From: an uncultured Erysipelotrichaceae bacterium
GTDB taxonomy: Bacteria; Bacillota_I; Bacilli_A; RF39; UBA660
DNA: 31,624 bases
Direction of reading: 5' to 3'
NCBI GenBank assembly: GCA_902783345.1
Contig: CACZQI010000078.1
Coordinates: forward strand, 1 to 31,624
Shown: one piece after another, positions 15,845 to 22,729 of the stretch
Layout of the letters: each line of letters begins with the position of its first letter
How positions within the stretch are numbered: the stretch's first letter is position 1
The notes under the pieces: model-generated
What the model saw: the letters and a program-made list of their open reading frames with translations, nothing else
The model's database searches: none
Told to the model about the DNA's origin: nothing
Translations under genes and position numbers: made by a program

Positions 15845-16849
15845 CTATTTAAATAAGCTAAATAAGCCACCACTTTGGGCAATTTTATTAAATCCTAATT
15901 TTATTAATAACTCATTTATTTTTTTAATTCTTTCTTCTCTATCATCAAGGTTTTCTAAATTATAAAATACTTTAATACCGGTTTCATATTCAAAACTAGG
16001 AATATCTTTACTATCTATTGAACTTCGATTTAAAATAATTTTTTCTTCTTTAAATATTCTATTTAAATTCTTTTGACTATTTAATAGTTTATTTAAACTA
16101 ACTATTCCAGGTTCAATTAAATATAAAACCATATCACATATAGCATCCCCATTAATACCATTTAAATCAATTATAATAACTTCCTTTTTTTGAAAAGATT
16201 TAATTTTTTGTTTTAAATCTTCATAAGAAGTACACCCAGATATATCTACATCTCTTAAATATATATGGTCTTGATTTATCATTTCAATTCCTTGAACTTG
16301 ATATTTACTAGATAATCCTTTAGTAAGCAAATACATTAAAGTTGTAGCACCAGCATGTGGCGTTAAATTTTCTAAACCAATAATAATTTGATTTTCATTT
16401 TTTTGAAAACTATCATCAGTTTTTTTATTATCCTCTAAAACACTTTCTTCTTGTTTATTAAGTATATTTTGAAACTGATTTTCTAAAATATATTTTTCAA
16501 CATCTTTTAAAGTATTTGGGTGTTCCATTAAATAATTTATTCCGCCAACATTTTTGGTAAAATCATAATATCCTTCTTGAACTAATTTAGATACACATTC
16601 TTTAGGTGTTTTTTCATCTAAAAGAAGAATTATTTGATCTTTTTCGAAATAATTTAAAAAGTCAAATAAGGCATCAAAATTTTCATAATCTTTTATAGCT
16701 GTTATATCAATTATAACTTTACTATAATATAAATTACCAAGTTCACTAGTTAATTTATCTTTAGTATACTCACCATTTAAAGTCTTAATAACATTAGCAT
16801 CAATTTTATTTAAAAGAGCACTATTTTCATTTTCAATAAGTAAATTCAT
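15845..16849 (-). CDS. TadZ/CpaE-like protein with degenerate P-loop
   Basis: A 334-residue protein. The N-terminal part (1-110) looks like an atypical receiver-type fold, and the C-terminal part (about 152-330) looks like a MinD/ParA-type NTPase, the order found in TadZ/CpaE localisation proteins of Tad pili. The motif at the P-loop position is NLTPHAGATT (161-170): the Thr pair is kept but the signature and catalytic Lys residues of a deviant Walker A (KGGxGK) are absent. VIIIDLNG (224-231) fills the Walker B position. TadZ proteins with such motifs act as polar localisation hubs and may not hydrolyse ATP. It lies directly after the two small pilin-like genes. The TadZ assignment is from architecture and motif layout. 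Confidence 0.78.
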   Translation of the reverse strand: MNLLIENENSALLNKIDANVIKTLNGEYTKDKLTSELGNLYYSKVIIDITAIKDYENFDALFDFLNYFEKDQIILLLDEKTPKECVSKLVQEGYYDFTKNVGGINYLMEHPNTLKDVEKYILENQFQNILNKQEESVLEDNKKTDDSFQKNENQIIIGLENLTPHAGATTLMYLLTKGLSSKYQVQGIEMINQDHIYLRDVDISGCTSYEDLKQKIKSFQKKEVIIIDLNGINGDAICDMVLYLIEPGIVSLNKLLNSQKNLNRIFKEEKIILNRSSIDSKDIPSFEYETGIKVFYNLENLDDREERIKKINELLIKLGFNKIAQSGGLFSLFK

Positions 16850-16857
16850 ATAATCCC

Positions 16858-17298
16858 CTATAATGAATCATTAGCAAAATATACGGCTTTTGTTTCACCA
16901 GTTACGGGAAATACAAACACTGAACTTAAAATAGGTAAATCTAAACGAAAGAATACCCTAACTTTATAATATGTTTTCTTAAAAGTACCTTCACCTGAAG
17001 TTCTTTTTGATACGCAATAACGATAACTATTATTTTTATTATTAGGTCCATAACCTTTTTCACCGTTTGCTTTATCACAGGAACTATATACATGATAACC
17101 TACTCCTGATAAATACCTATTTATTTCACTTTGAGCCGTGCTATTTAATCCTTCATTTTGTTCAATAATTGAAATAATATTATTTTTAACTTTAAATGCT
17201 TTCGAATAATTAACTGAGATAGCTAAATAACTCGAAAATAGCACGATAAAAACAATAACAATCGAAAAAATCCAAGTACCTCCAATAGCCTCTCTCAT
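16858..17298 (-). CDS. TadE-like minor pilin or pseudopilin
   Basis: A 146-residue protein beginning MREAIGGTW followed at once by a single helix (about 9-30) and a helical, amphipathic continuation (SKAFKVKNNIISIIEQNEG). A secreted head with two Cys (C74, C94 region) follows. The very short polar start before the helix, instead of a basic signal peptide, is the plan of TadE/TadF and type IV-like pseudopilins. SD AAGGAGTG precedes the ATG. It is sandwiched between the small pilin-like gene and the TadZ-like gene, which supports a pilus role. The exact family is uncertain. Confidence 0.75.
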   Translation of the reverse strand: MREAIGGTWIFSIVIVFIVLFSSYLAISVNYSKAFKVKNNIISIIEQNEGLNSTAQSEINRYLSGVGYHVYSSCDKANGEKGYGPNNKNNSYRYCVSKRTSGEGTFKKTYYKVRVFFRLDLPILSSVFVFPVTGETKAVYFANDSL

Positions 17299-17312
17299 TT
17301 ATTATTCACTCC

Positions 17313-17555
17313 TTATTTAACTGGACACATAATATCTTCAGTTTGAGTACAATTGTCATCTTTACAAACTGAACATTTTACTGTTTTAGCATTAGCAGCA
17401 GCTGTTTCACAACTAATAGTTTGAGAACATTTAGTGTTTCTTGTAATATTAGCCTTAATACTAGGCCATACCATTGTTGTAAATACAACTCCTATTGCCG
17501 CAATTGCAACTACAGCAACTGCTGTCATACTTAATTCTCCAGACGCTTCTTTCAT
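17313..17555 (-). CDS. small Cys-rich pilin-like protein
   Basis: An 80-residue protein: start MKEASGELSM, one long Ala/Val-rich helix (about 10-33), then a 45-residue tail with six Cys (C43 onward, including a CSVC pair). It shares the pattern M-K/R-E-A at the start and the immediate helix with the next gene, so both may be processed and assembled alike. Size and layout are close to Flp/Tad-type pilins, but the canonical G|xxxxE site is not exact (Glu directly follows Gly6). SD AAAGGAGG lies before the ATG, and it is the first gene after a good promoter. Probably the major subunit of a thin fibre; inference. Confidence 0.75.
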   Translation of the reverse strand: MKEASGELSMTAVAVVAIAAIGVVFTTMVWPSIKANITRNTKCSQTISCETAAANAKTVKCSVCKDDNCTQTEDIMCPVK

Positions 17556-17588
17556 TAATATATTCCTCCTTTATTATTTTATATTTAT

Positions 17589-17617
17589 ATTATACATCAT
17601 TAAATAGAGCTTAGCAA
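17589..17617 (-). promoter_or_regulatory. promoter of the pilin-TadE-TadZ unit
   Basis: Minus strand TTGCTA (17612-17617), a 17-base spacer and TATAAT (17589-17594), located 34 bases before the ATG of the small pilin-like gene and downstream of the terminator of the preceding unit. Confidence 0.55.
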
Positions 17618-17639
17618 ACTTTTTTAATAAAACATTGTA

Positions 17640-17664
17640 AATAAAAAGTACTATTAAAGTACTT
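17640..17664 (-). terminator. intrinsic terminator after the cadherin-like gene
   Basis: Perfect 7-bp stem AAGTACT (17646-17652) / AGTACTT (17658-17664) with loop ATTAA. It is followed on the minus strand by TTTTTAT and sits immediately after the stop codon of the cadherin-like protein. Confidence 0.7.
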
Positions 17665-17665
17665 C

Positions 17666-19525
17666 CTATTCATAATCATAATTTTTATCTTTTTTAGCAG
17701 GTAAAATTCTTTTTAATACTTTAAATCCAAAGATAGCAATTATTGCAATAAGTAGAATTAATAATAATTGCATTAAAATATTAGATTTCTTTTTAACTTT
17801 AATAGTATAAACATTATCTTTACCATTTTCTGCTGTTACTACTATCATTACTTTAGAATTATTTTTAAGTTTATTATTACCAGTTACTAAATATGATGCT
17901 TTTTCATCTTCAAGAGTTACACTAACTTTTAAACTTTCTACTTCTTTATCTACTTTTAAAACATAATCATTAACACTAGAATTAAACTTTAAATTATAGC
18001 CTTCAACTTCTAAACTTTTTAATAAATTATTACTTGATAAAGCTGGTTCTTTAGCTTTATATTTAAAGTTAATGGTATATATTCTAACTGCTCCACTTTC
18101 AGCTTTAACTGTTACTTTAACAGGTACATTTTCCTTTAATTCTTTGTTATTTTCAATTGTAACTATAGACTTTTCAGATTCAGAAGTAGCATTAATATCA
18201 AGACTTTTAACACTTTCATCTAGTTCAATATTATAGATTAAAAGTTCTTTATTAAAACTTATTGGTGCTTCTTTTATATTTAAAGAACTTAAATATGTAT
18301 TACTATCTAATGTTGGCTCTTCTTCTTTAAATTTTATATTAATTGTATAAGTACGTGTTTTACCATTAGATGCTTTAACTACAATCTTAATTGGCGTATT
18401 TTCTTTAATATTTTGGTTATTGGAAATAGTTACTTTAGCTTTACTTGATTCGGCTACGGCATTTACCGTAATGTTTTTAACATCCTTTTCAACTTCAATT
18501 TCATAATTTAAAGTGTTTCTATTAAAACTAATTGTGCCTGGTGATACTGATAAACTTTTTAAATAATTATTACTTTCTAGCGTTGGAGTAACTGAAGATG
18601 ACTTAAATTTAACACTTATTGTATAAGTTCTTACACTGCCGTTTTCAGCTTCAACTTCTATTTTAATAGGCGTACTTTCACTTACATTTAATGTATTTGA
18701 AATAGTTACTTTGGCTTTACTTGATTCAGCTACGGCATCAACAGATACATTTTTAACATCTTTAGATACTTCTATTTGATAACTTAAAGTATTTTTATTA
18801 AAACTTATCGTGCCTGGTGATACTGATAAACTCTTTAAATAATTATTACTATCTAAAGTAGTTGATGTTTTATATTTTACATTTATTGTATAAGTTCTAA
18901 CGCTACCATTTTCAGCTTTAACATCTATTTTAATTGATATACCATCTGTAATATTTTGATTATTGGAAATCGTTACTGTTGCTTTACTTGATTCAGCTAA
19001 AGCATTAACCGTAATGTTTTTAACATCTTTAGATACTTCTATTGAATAATTTAAAGTATTTTTATTAAAACTTATCGTGCCTGGCGATACTGATAAACTC
19101 TTTAAATAATTATTGCTATCTAATGTTGGTTTTGGAGTAACATAAACTTCACCACTACGAGTTTTAGTACAATCATAATATGTAACTAATGAGCAATATT
19201 TAACCTCAGTAGTTGGAGTACATGATCCATGATACTGTGAGCATCCATCACTAATAGTTTGAACATAATAATTATTATTGCCATTAGTACATGTTACCAT
19301 ATCACTTGATATATAATACTCTGTTTTCCACTCACCAGTATAACAAGTAGCCTTTTTACAATGGCCAAAGTAGCCACTTCCTGAAGCATTTATTCTACCA
19401 TCTTGAAAATTAATACATCCATTATATCCAATATCATTTCCAACTGGTGTATTATAACTTGTAGCATGTACTACTACAGGCATAATTAATAAACTTAAAA
19501 CTAATAATACTCTTTTCACAATCAT
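17666..19525 (-). CDS. surface protein with five cadherin-like beta-sandwich repeats
   Basis: Residue numbers count from an in-frame ATG at 19552. Better starts are the ATG at 19525 or the GTG at 19519 (5 nt after GGTGATG), both giving a normal signal peptide ending VVVHA at residue 30. After it comes a Cys-rich head (about 40-130, 8 Cys) and a Pro/Thr linker. Five repeats of about 85-90 residues follow, at about 144-229, 233-320, 325-410, 415-500 and 505-589. Each runs from L[DES]SN..L.SL through a middle ESSKA.VTISN to a closing YTI.[VF]K. They match the bacterial cadherin-like beta-sandwich domain (PF12733 type). A C-terminal helix (592-614) and basic tail anchor it. Repeats 1-3 are near-identical and 4-5 diverged. 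Likely an adhesin or stalk linked to the secretion/pilus locus. Confidence 0.88.
   Translation of the reverse strand: MIVKRVLLVLSLLIMPVVVHATSYNTPVGNDIGYNGCINFQDGRINASGSGYFGHCKKATCYTGEWKTEYYISSDMVTCTNGNNNYYVQTISDGCSQYHGSCTPTTEVKYCSLVTYYDCTKTRSGEVYVTPKPTLDSNNYLKSLSVSPGTISFNKNTLNYSIEVSKDVKNITVNALAESSKATVTISNNQNITDGISIKIDVKAENGSVRTYTINVKYKTSTTLDSNNYLKSLSVSPGTISFNKNTLSYQIEVSKDVKNVSVDAVAESSKAKVTISNTLNVSESTPIKIEVEAENGSVRTYTISVKFKSSSVTPTLESNNYLKSLSVSPGTISFNRNTLNYEIEVEKDVKNITVNAVAESSKAKVTISNNQNIKENTPIKIVVKASNGKTRTYTINIKFKEEEPTLDSNTYLSSLNIKEAPISFNKELLIYNIELDESVKSLDINATSESEKSIVTIENNKELKENVPVKVTVKAESGAVRIYTINFKYKAKEPALSSNNLLKSLEVEGYNLKFNSSVNDYVLKVDKEVESLKVSVTLEDEKASYLVTGNNKLKNNSKVMIVVTAENGKDNVYTIKVKKKSNILMQLLLILLIAIIAIFGFKVLKRILPAKKDKNYDYE
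17786..19123 (-). repeat. five tandem cadherin-like coding repeats
   Basis: Units of about 258-276 bases. On the plus strand blocks such as GGTGATACTGATAAACT recur at the start of repeats 1-3 with near-identical flanks, showing recent duplication or gene conversion. The two C-terminal repeats are clearly older. Confidence 0.85.
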
Positions 19526-19532
19526 CACCAGC

Positions 19533-19766
19533 CTATATTTCTGCAAATACATTTTTCTTATTTAAAATATATAAAACAACTCCAAGCGAAGTACAAACTA
19601 CTGCTAGAGTTAGAAAATAATCTTCAACTCCTGTATCCGGACTTTTAACAGTATTCTCTTCAACTGTTACATTATTATCATTTTGATTAGTTATTTCATC
19701 ATTTTCATCAGCAAATACCATAATTGGCACTAGCATTATAAGTAAAAATATTAAAAACTTTTTCAT
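19533..19766 (-). CDS. small secreted protein with SPDTG-type C-terminal sorting-like signal
   Basis: Start at the ATG at 19764-19766, 7 nt after GGAGGA; an upstream in-frame ATG lacks a site. 77 residues: signal peptide (about 1-19, ending VFA), an acidic Asn/Glu-rich stretch of only about 27 residues, then KSPDTGVEDY, a hydrophobic helix and a short tail beginning with Lys. SPDTG plus helix resembles sortase signals of the [SP]PxTG class, but the tail is not strongly basic. The mature part is so short that it may be a spacer, a signalling peptide or a membrane partner of the cadherin-like protein encoded next. No sortase gene is in the window. Confidence 0.72.
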   Translation of the reverse strand: MKKFLIFLLIMLVPIMVFADENDEITNQNDNNVTVEENTVKSPDTGVEDYFLTLAVVCTSLGVVLYILNKKNVFAEI

Positions 19767-19793
19767 AAATAATTCCTCCAATTATCTAAAAAT

Positions 19794-19822
19794 ATTATAA
19801 GCAATAATTATTCTAAAATCAA
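19794..19822 (-). promoter_or_regulatory. promoter of the surface-protein unit
   Basis: Minus strand TTGATT (19817-19822), a 17-base spacer and TATAAT (19794-19799), 27 bases before the ATG of the SPDTG protein. The -35 overlaps one arm of a perfect dyad (19805-19831), so the promoter may be controlled. Confidence 0.6.
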
Positions 19823-19831
19823 GAATAATTA
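19805..19831. promoter_or_regulatory. perfect 10-bp inverted repeat overlapping the -35 box (candidate operator)
   Basis: TAATTATTCT (19805-19814) and AGAATAATTA (19822-19831) around a 7-base centre AAAATCA. It lies between the dnaI stop and the surface-gene promoter. A following run of A on the plus strand is not placed for minus-strand termination, so an operator fits better than a dnaI terminator, though a weak terminator is not excluded. Confidence 0.5.
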
Positions 19832-19856
19832 AAAAAATAGCATCTTTAATCATTTG

Positions 19857-20768
19857 CTACTTTCTCTTATTTTCCCCTACTAATTCTAAACTTTCGGTTA
19901 ATTGTTTAATTCTTTCCATAATTCTTCTAGCTTTAATTTTTTCTTCATTTTTACTATTAATAATAAAATGGTTTTCTAAATCTTCCAAAGTTAAATTAGA
20001 AGTGAAAAATGTACTTTTATTATTATCCATACGATATTGTAAAATAGTTCCAAGTATCTCATCCCGATTCCAGGTACTAACCGTTTCAGCACCAATATCA
20101 TCTAAAAGAAGTAAATCGCATCTTTTAATTTCTTCAATGCGTGAAGAATAATCTTCATTATTAAAACTTTCTTTTAAACTTCTTAAAAGTTCAGGATAAT
20201 AAACAATTATTACATTATTACTTTCTTTAGATAGTTCATTTAATAAAGCACTAATCATATAAGTTTTACCAGACCCAAATGAACCATATAAATATAAACC
20301 TTTACCTTCTTTATTTTTTTGATAGTCACTATAAAACTTTTTAAGCCATTTAATAATATTTGCTCTTCTTTTATCAACTGTAATATCACTCATACGGGCT
20401 TTCTTAATTTCATAAGGCATTTCATAAAAGCTAGATTTAATCTCTTCTTTTTCTTGTAAATATTTTTTCATATATTTACAAGCAACATAATTAAAATCTA
20501 GCTTGTCATTTTCAAGTTTAGGATAATAAACCATTCCTTCGACCTTATTTTTACATTCATTTAAAGATTTACAATTTTGACAATTATGAAGTTCTGAAAC
20601 TGTTCTTTCTAATTTAGATGTATATTTATATGCAATAGCTTCTTTTACTTTTATGGTATTAACTAATTTTTTAAAATTTTCATCTTTTAAAGCTGTTACA
20701 TAAGCACTTTTTAGGGCATGATCTAAATCGTTATTTTTAAAACTAGTTTTTTCCGTTACTTTTTCCAT
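19857..20768 (-). CDS. dnaI: primosomal protein DnaI, helicase loader
   Basis: A 303-residue AAA+ ATPase that loads the replicative helicase DnaC with DnaB and DnaD in Bacillus-type primosomes. The N-terminal helicase-binding domain carries a zinc-type Cys set (C63, C66, C72, C97). Walker A is GSFGSGKT (162-169) and Walker B LLLLDDIG (about 204-211), followed by a sensor-type FFTSNLT. The length matches Bacillus DnaI (about 310). Its ATG overlaps the dnaB stop (TAATG at 20766-20770), with GGAG just upstream, so the two are co-translated as in Bacillus dnaB-dnaI. Confidence 0.96.
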   Translation of the reverse strand: MEKVTEKTSFKNNDLDHALKSAYVTALKDENFKKLVNTIKVKEAIAYKYTSKLERTVSELHNCQNCKSLNECKNKVEGMVYYPKLENDKLDFNYVACKYMKKYLQEKEEIKSSFYEMPYEIKKARMSDITVDKRRANIIKWLKKFYSDYQKNKEGKGLYLYGSFGSGKTYMISALLNELSKESNNVIIVYYPELLRSLKESFNNEDYSSRIEEIKRCDLLLLDDIGAETVSTWNRDEILGTILQYRMDNNKSTFFTSNLTLEDLENHFIINSKNEEKIKARRIMERIKQLTESLELVGENKRK

Positions 20769-22057
20769 TATCTAAACTCCTTTAATGATGCAGCAAGTTC
20801 TTCAAGTTCAGCCTTTTCTTCATCAGTTATTTCATCATCATTTTTAATATCTTTATTAAACCAAGTTGGAATTTTAACTTCATCTTTGTAAGTAGATTTT
20901 TTATTTTTCTTATTAAATTCTTTAGCAGCTTCATTCATAGCAGATGTTGCAGTTTTAATACCAAGTCTTGTCCACTGAGCAGCAACTGGTTCGATAAATC
21001 TTTTATTAAGTTTATTATCATTAATACGCAAAATGTAATCAATTAAAACATTTATAACAGCAGGTGTCATTCCTAAATCAATTGCTAAATACTCAAGTAG
21101 TTTTAAATCACTAGATGTAGGATTATTATTTTTATATTTACTTTTAAGAAAATCATAAGGTGAAGTATTTTCAAAAATATAAATCATTTTACCTTTATTA
21201 GATAAATTACCTTCAGGTGATTTTAAATAATCAGGTTGTGTACGATAAATAATTGTAGGAAGGGATCCACCATTATTATATTCATAATACTTACGAACTT
21301 CTTTAATTAAATTATCTTTATTAATCATGCCATTTTCATCAATAGTAAGTCTTATTATTTCGGATATTTTTAAGGTATCTAAATTATAAATAAAAGCAAG
21401 AGAATTTATTAAATCTTTCATTCTTTTATTTAAGGCTTTATCACTTAATACTTTATTAGGAATACTTGCTTCTAACATATCAAAATCAATTAAAGAATTT
21501 ATTTGTAATTTAGCCTCATTTTTATCTGAAATACCTTCATTATTAAAGATATTACCAACAGTTGATTTAAAGGTTTCATTTAATTTAGTACTTATTTCTT
21601 CATAATCATCATATCTACTAATATTCTTTTTATAATTTTTAATTAGCATTTTATATTCATTTTCGCCAATATTATTATATAAAACAACATTTAATATTGG
21701 ATGATTAAAGAATTCATACGCACTTATAGGAGAGAATAATTCATAAATATAATGATTAATATCTTTATCTTCTTTTAAATATGTTTTAATAAGACCAACT
21801 GCCTCTAATGCCCCGCGGGCTTCTTTAATATCTTCTAGTTTTGTTTTTAAAAAGGTCATTAAATGGTGATGTGTATAATCAATACTCATAGTTTCACTTT
21901 TATCTAAATCACTCCATAAAGTTAGATATAAACTAATAGGAAGTGGCCCAATAATAGGTTCATATAAATTAATTAGATTCCTTTTATCTACTTCTGTTAG
22001 GATGGTTTTATTAACTACTATATAAGAATCAGCTGGTAATAAATTTATTTTTTTCAT
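20768..22057 (-). CDS. dnaB: replication initiation and membrane attachment protein DnaB (Bacillus type)
   Basis: A 429-residue protein of the DnaB/DnaD superfamily, needed with DnaD and DnaI for helicase loading at oriC and at restart. It has the typical N-terminal winged-helix part (beginning LLPADSYIVVNK, with LYEPIIGPLPISLYLTLWSD at about 31-50) and the C-terminal DDBH2-type segment (about 300-395, with LLEYLAIDLGMTPAVINVLI and AAQWTRLGIKT). The C-terminal tail is acidic and charged. SD AAGGTG precedes the ATG. It is followed without a gap by dnaI. This is the Gram-positive loader and not the E. coli DnaB helicase. Confidence 0.94.
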   Translation of the reverse strand: MKKINLLPADSYIVVNKTILTEVDKRNLINLYEPIIGPLPISLYLTLWSDLDKSETMSIDYTHHHLMTFLKTKLEDIKEARGALEAVGLIKTYLKEDKDINHYIYELFSPISAYEFFNHPILNVVLYNNIGENEYKMLIKNYKKNISRYDDYEEISTKLNETFKSTVGNIFNNEGISDKNEAKLQINSLIDFDMLEASIPNKVLSDKALNKRMKDLINSLAFIYNLDTLKISEIIRLTIDENGMINKDNLIKEVRKYYEYNNGGSLPTIIYRTQPDYLKSPEGNLSNKGKMIYIFENTSPYDFLKSKYKNNNPTSSDLKLLEYLAIDLGMTPAVINVLIDYILRINDNKLNKRFIEPVAAQWTRLGIKTATSAMNEAAKEFNKKNKKSTYKDEVKIPTWFNKDIKNDDEITDEEKAELEELAASLKEFR

Positions 22058-22078
22058 CCTAACACCTTCTTTACAAAT

Positions 22079-22107
22079 ATTTTAACTTTTCTATAAATTT
22101 AAATCAA
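22079..22107 (-). promoter_or_regulatory. promoter of dnaB-dnaI
   Basis: Minus strand TTGATT (22102-22107), a 17-base spacer and TAAAAT (22079-22084), 22 bases before the dnaB ATG and just after the terminator of the upstream gene. Confidence 0.55.
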
Positions 22108-22130
22108 GAAAAAAGACCCTAATTGGTCTA
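22105..22130 (-). terminator. intrinsic terminator after the SipW-type gene
   Basis: Stem AGACC (22114-22118) / GGTCT (22125-22129) with loop CTAATT. On the minus strand it is followed by TTTTTTCTT. It starts 3 bases after the stop codon. Confidence 0.75.
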
Positions 22131-22132
22131 GT

Positions 22133-22558
22133 TTATAATAAATTTTTTATAGCATTTATTATTTTATATCTATTATTTTCTGCTGGTGCATCTTTTAATA
22201 ATGCGATAGTTGATTTAAATCCTTTTTCATTTATGGCGCCTTTTATATAATCATCATCTAATGTATTATTATTTTGAAGCTCTATTCCTAAATCTACTAC
22301 CACATACTGAGCGTATTTATTTTTTACTGTAAATTTATATGGTGTTTGAAGTACTCCTTCTTCATCTTTAATTGGAAAAGCATTTGTTAGATTTATTACA
22401 TCCTCTCCATCTATTTTGACATCCAAGCAGTTATAAGTACTTATACTATTACTTCCTTCCTGAACTTTACTATTTGTAAATATGGCATAACTAAATCCGG
22501 CATATGCCAAAAGTACAAATACAATTAAACTTGTTAACATTATTACTTTCTTTTTCAT
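22133..22558 (-). CDS. short secreted protein with SipW/TasA-type signal peptide
   Basis: A 141-residue protein. The start (MKKKVIMLTSLIVFVLLAYA) and the following GFSYAIFTNSKVQEGSNSIS match SipW-dependent signal peptides of TasA/camelysin-type biofilm or surface proteins, where the cleavage site sits before the A-x-F-[TS] segment. The mature part begins like a TasA-type beta domain, with one Cys, but ends abruptly (AENNRYKIINAIKNLL), well short of the 200 or more residues usual for such proteins. The terminator follows within 3 bases, so it is either a genuine short form or a truncated remnant. Its promoter has unusual repeats. No SipW peptidase gene is in the window. Confidence 0.72.
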   Translation of the reverse strand: MKKKVIMLTSLIVFVLLAYAGFSYAIFTNSKVQEGSNSISTYNCLDVKIDGEDVINLTNAFPIKDEEGVLQTPYKFTVKNKYAQYVVVDLGIELQNNNTLDDDYIKGAINEKGFKSTIALLKDAPAENNRYKIINAIKNLL

Positions 22559-22563
22559 AAGAA

Positions 22564-22610
22564 AATCACCTACCCTAAGGTGATTATATCTTTTAATTAC
22601 CCCTCCGCAA
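22564..22610 (-). promoter_or_regulatory. promoter with dyad over -10 and ribosome binding site
   Basis: Minus strand -10 TATAAT (22583-22588) with a weak -35 TTGCGG (22605-22610), spacer 16. A perfect 8-bp inverted repeat AATCACCT (22564-22571) / AGGTGATT (22578-22585), centre ACCCTA, covers the -10 edge, the predicted start of transcription and the SD (AGGTGATT) of the SipW-type gene. Confidence 0.5.
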
Positions 22611-22645
22611 GTGTCAAATTTGTGTCAAGTTGACAAATTATTGAC
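22611..22645. promoter_or_regulatory. cluster of GTGTCAA/TTGAC repeats upstream of the SipW-type promoter
   Basis: GTGTCAA occurs at 22611-22617 and 22622-22628 (11 bases apart, one helical turn). It is followed by the inverted TTGACAA at 22630-22636 and TTGAC at 22641-22645. The spacing suggests a protein-binding array just upstream of the -35; activity is inferred. Confidence 0.4.
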
Positions 22646-22685
22646 TGCGCCTATCTTTATTTATCAAATTATTTTCCTTTTACAA

Positions 22686-22713
22686 TTGAAAAAGATACTT
22701 ATAAAGTACCTTT
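22686..22713 (-). terminator. intrinsic terminator after the SPFH gene
   Basis: Stem AAAGATACTT (22691-22700) / AAGTACCTTT (22704-22713) with loop ATA and one G-T pair. On the minus strand a short T run follows. It lies 17 bases after the SPFH stop codon. Confidence 0.6.
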
Positions 22714-22729
22714 TAATATCATAATTATT

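Noticed and set aside
1..17555. Typical integrative conjugative element
   Set aside because: No relaxase, integrase, excisionase, oriT-like or attachment repeats seen; the left side is open, so this remains provisional.
17786..19123. Direct repeats resembling a CRISPR array
   Set aside because: The repeats are coding, about 270 bases long and in frame; they are protein domains.
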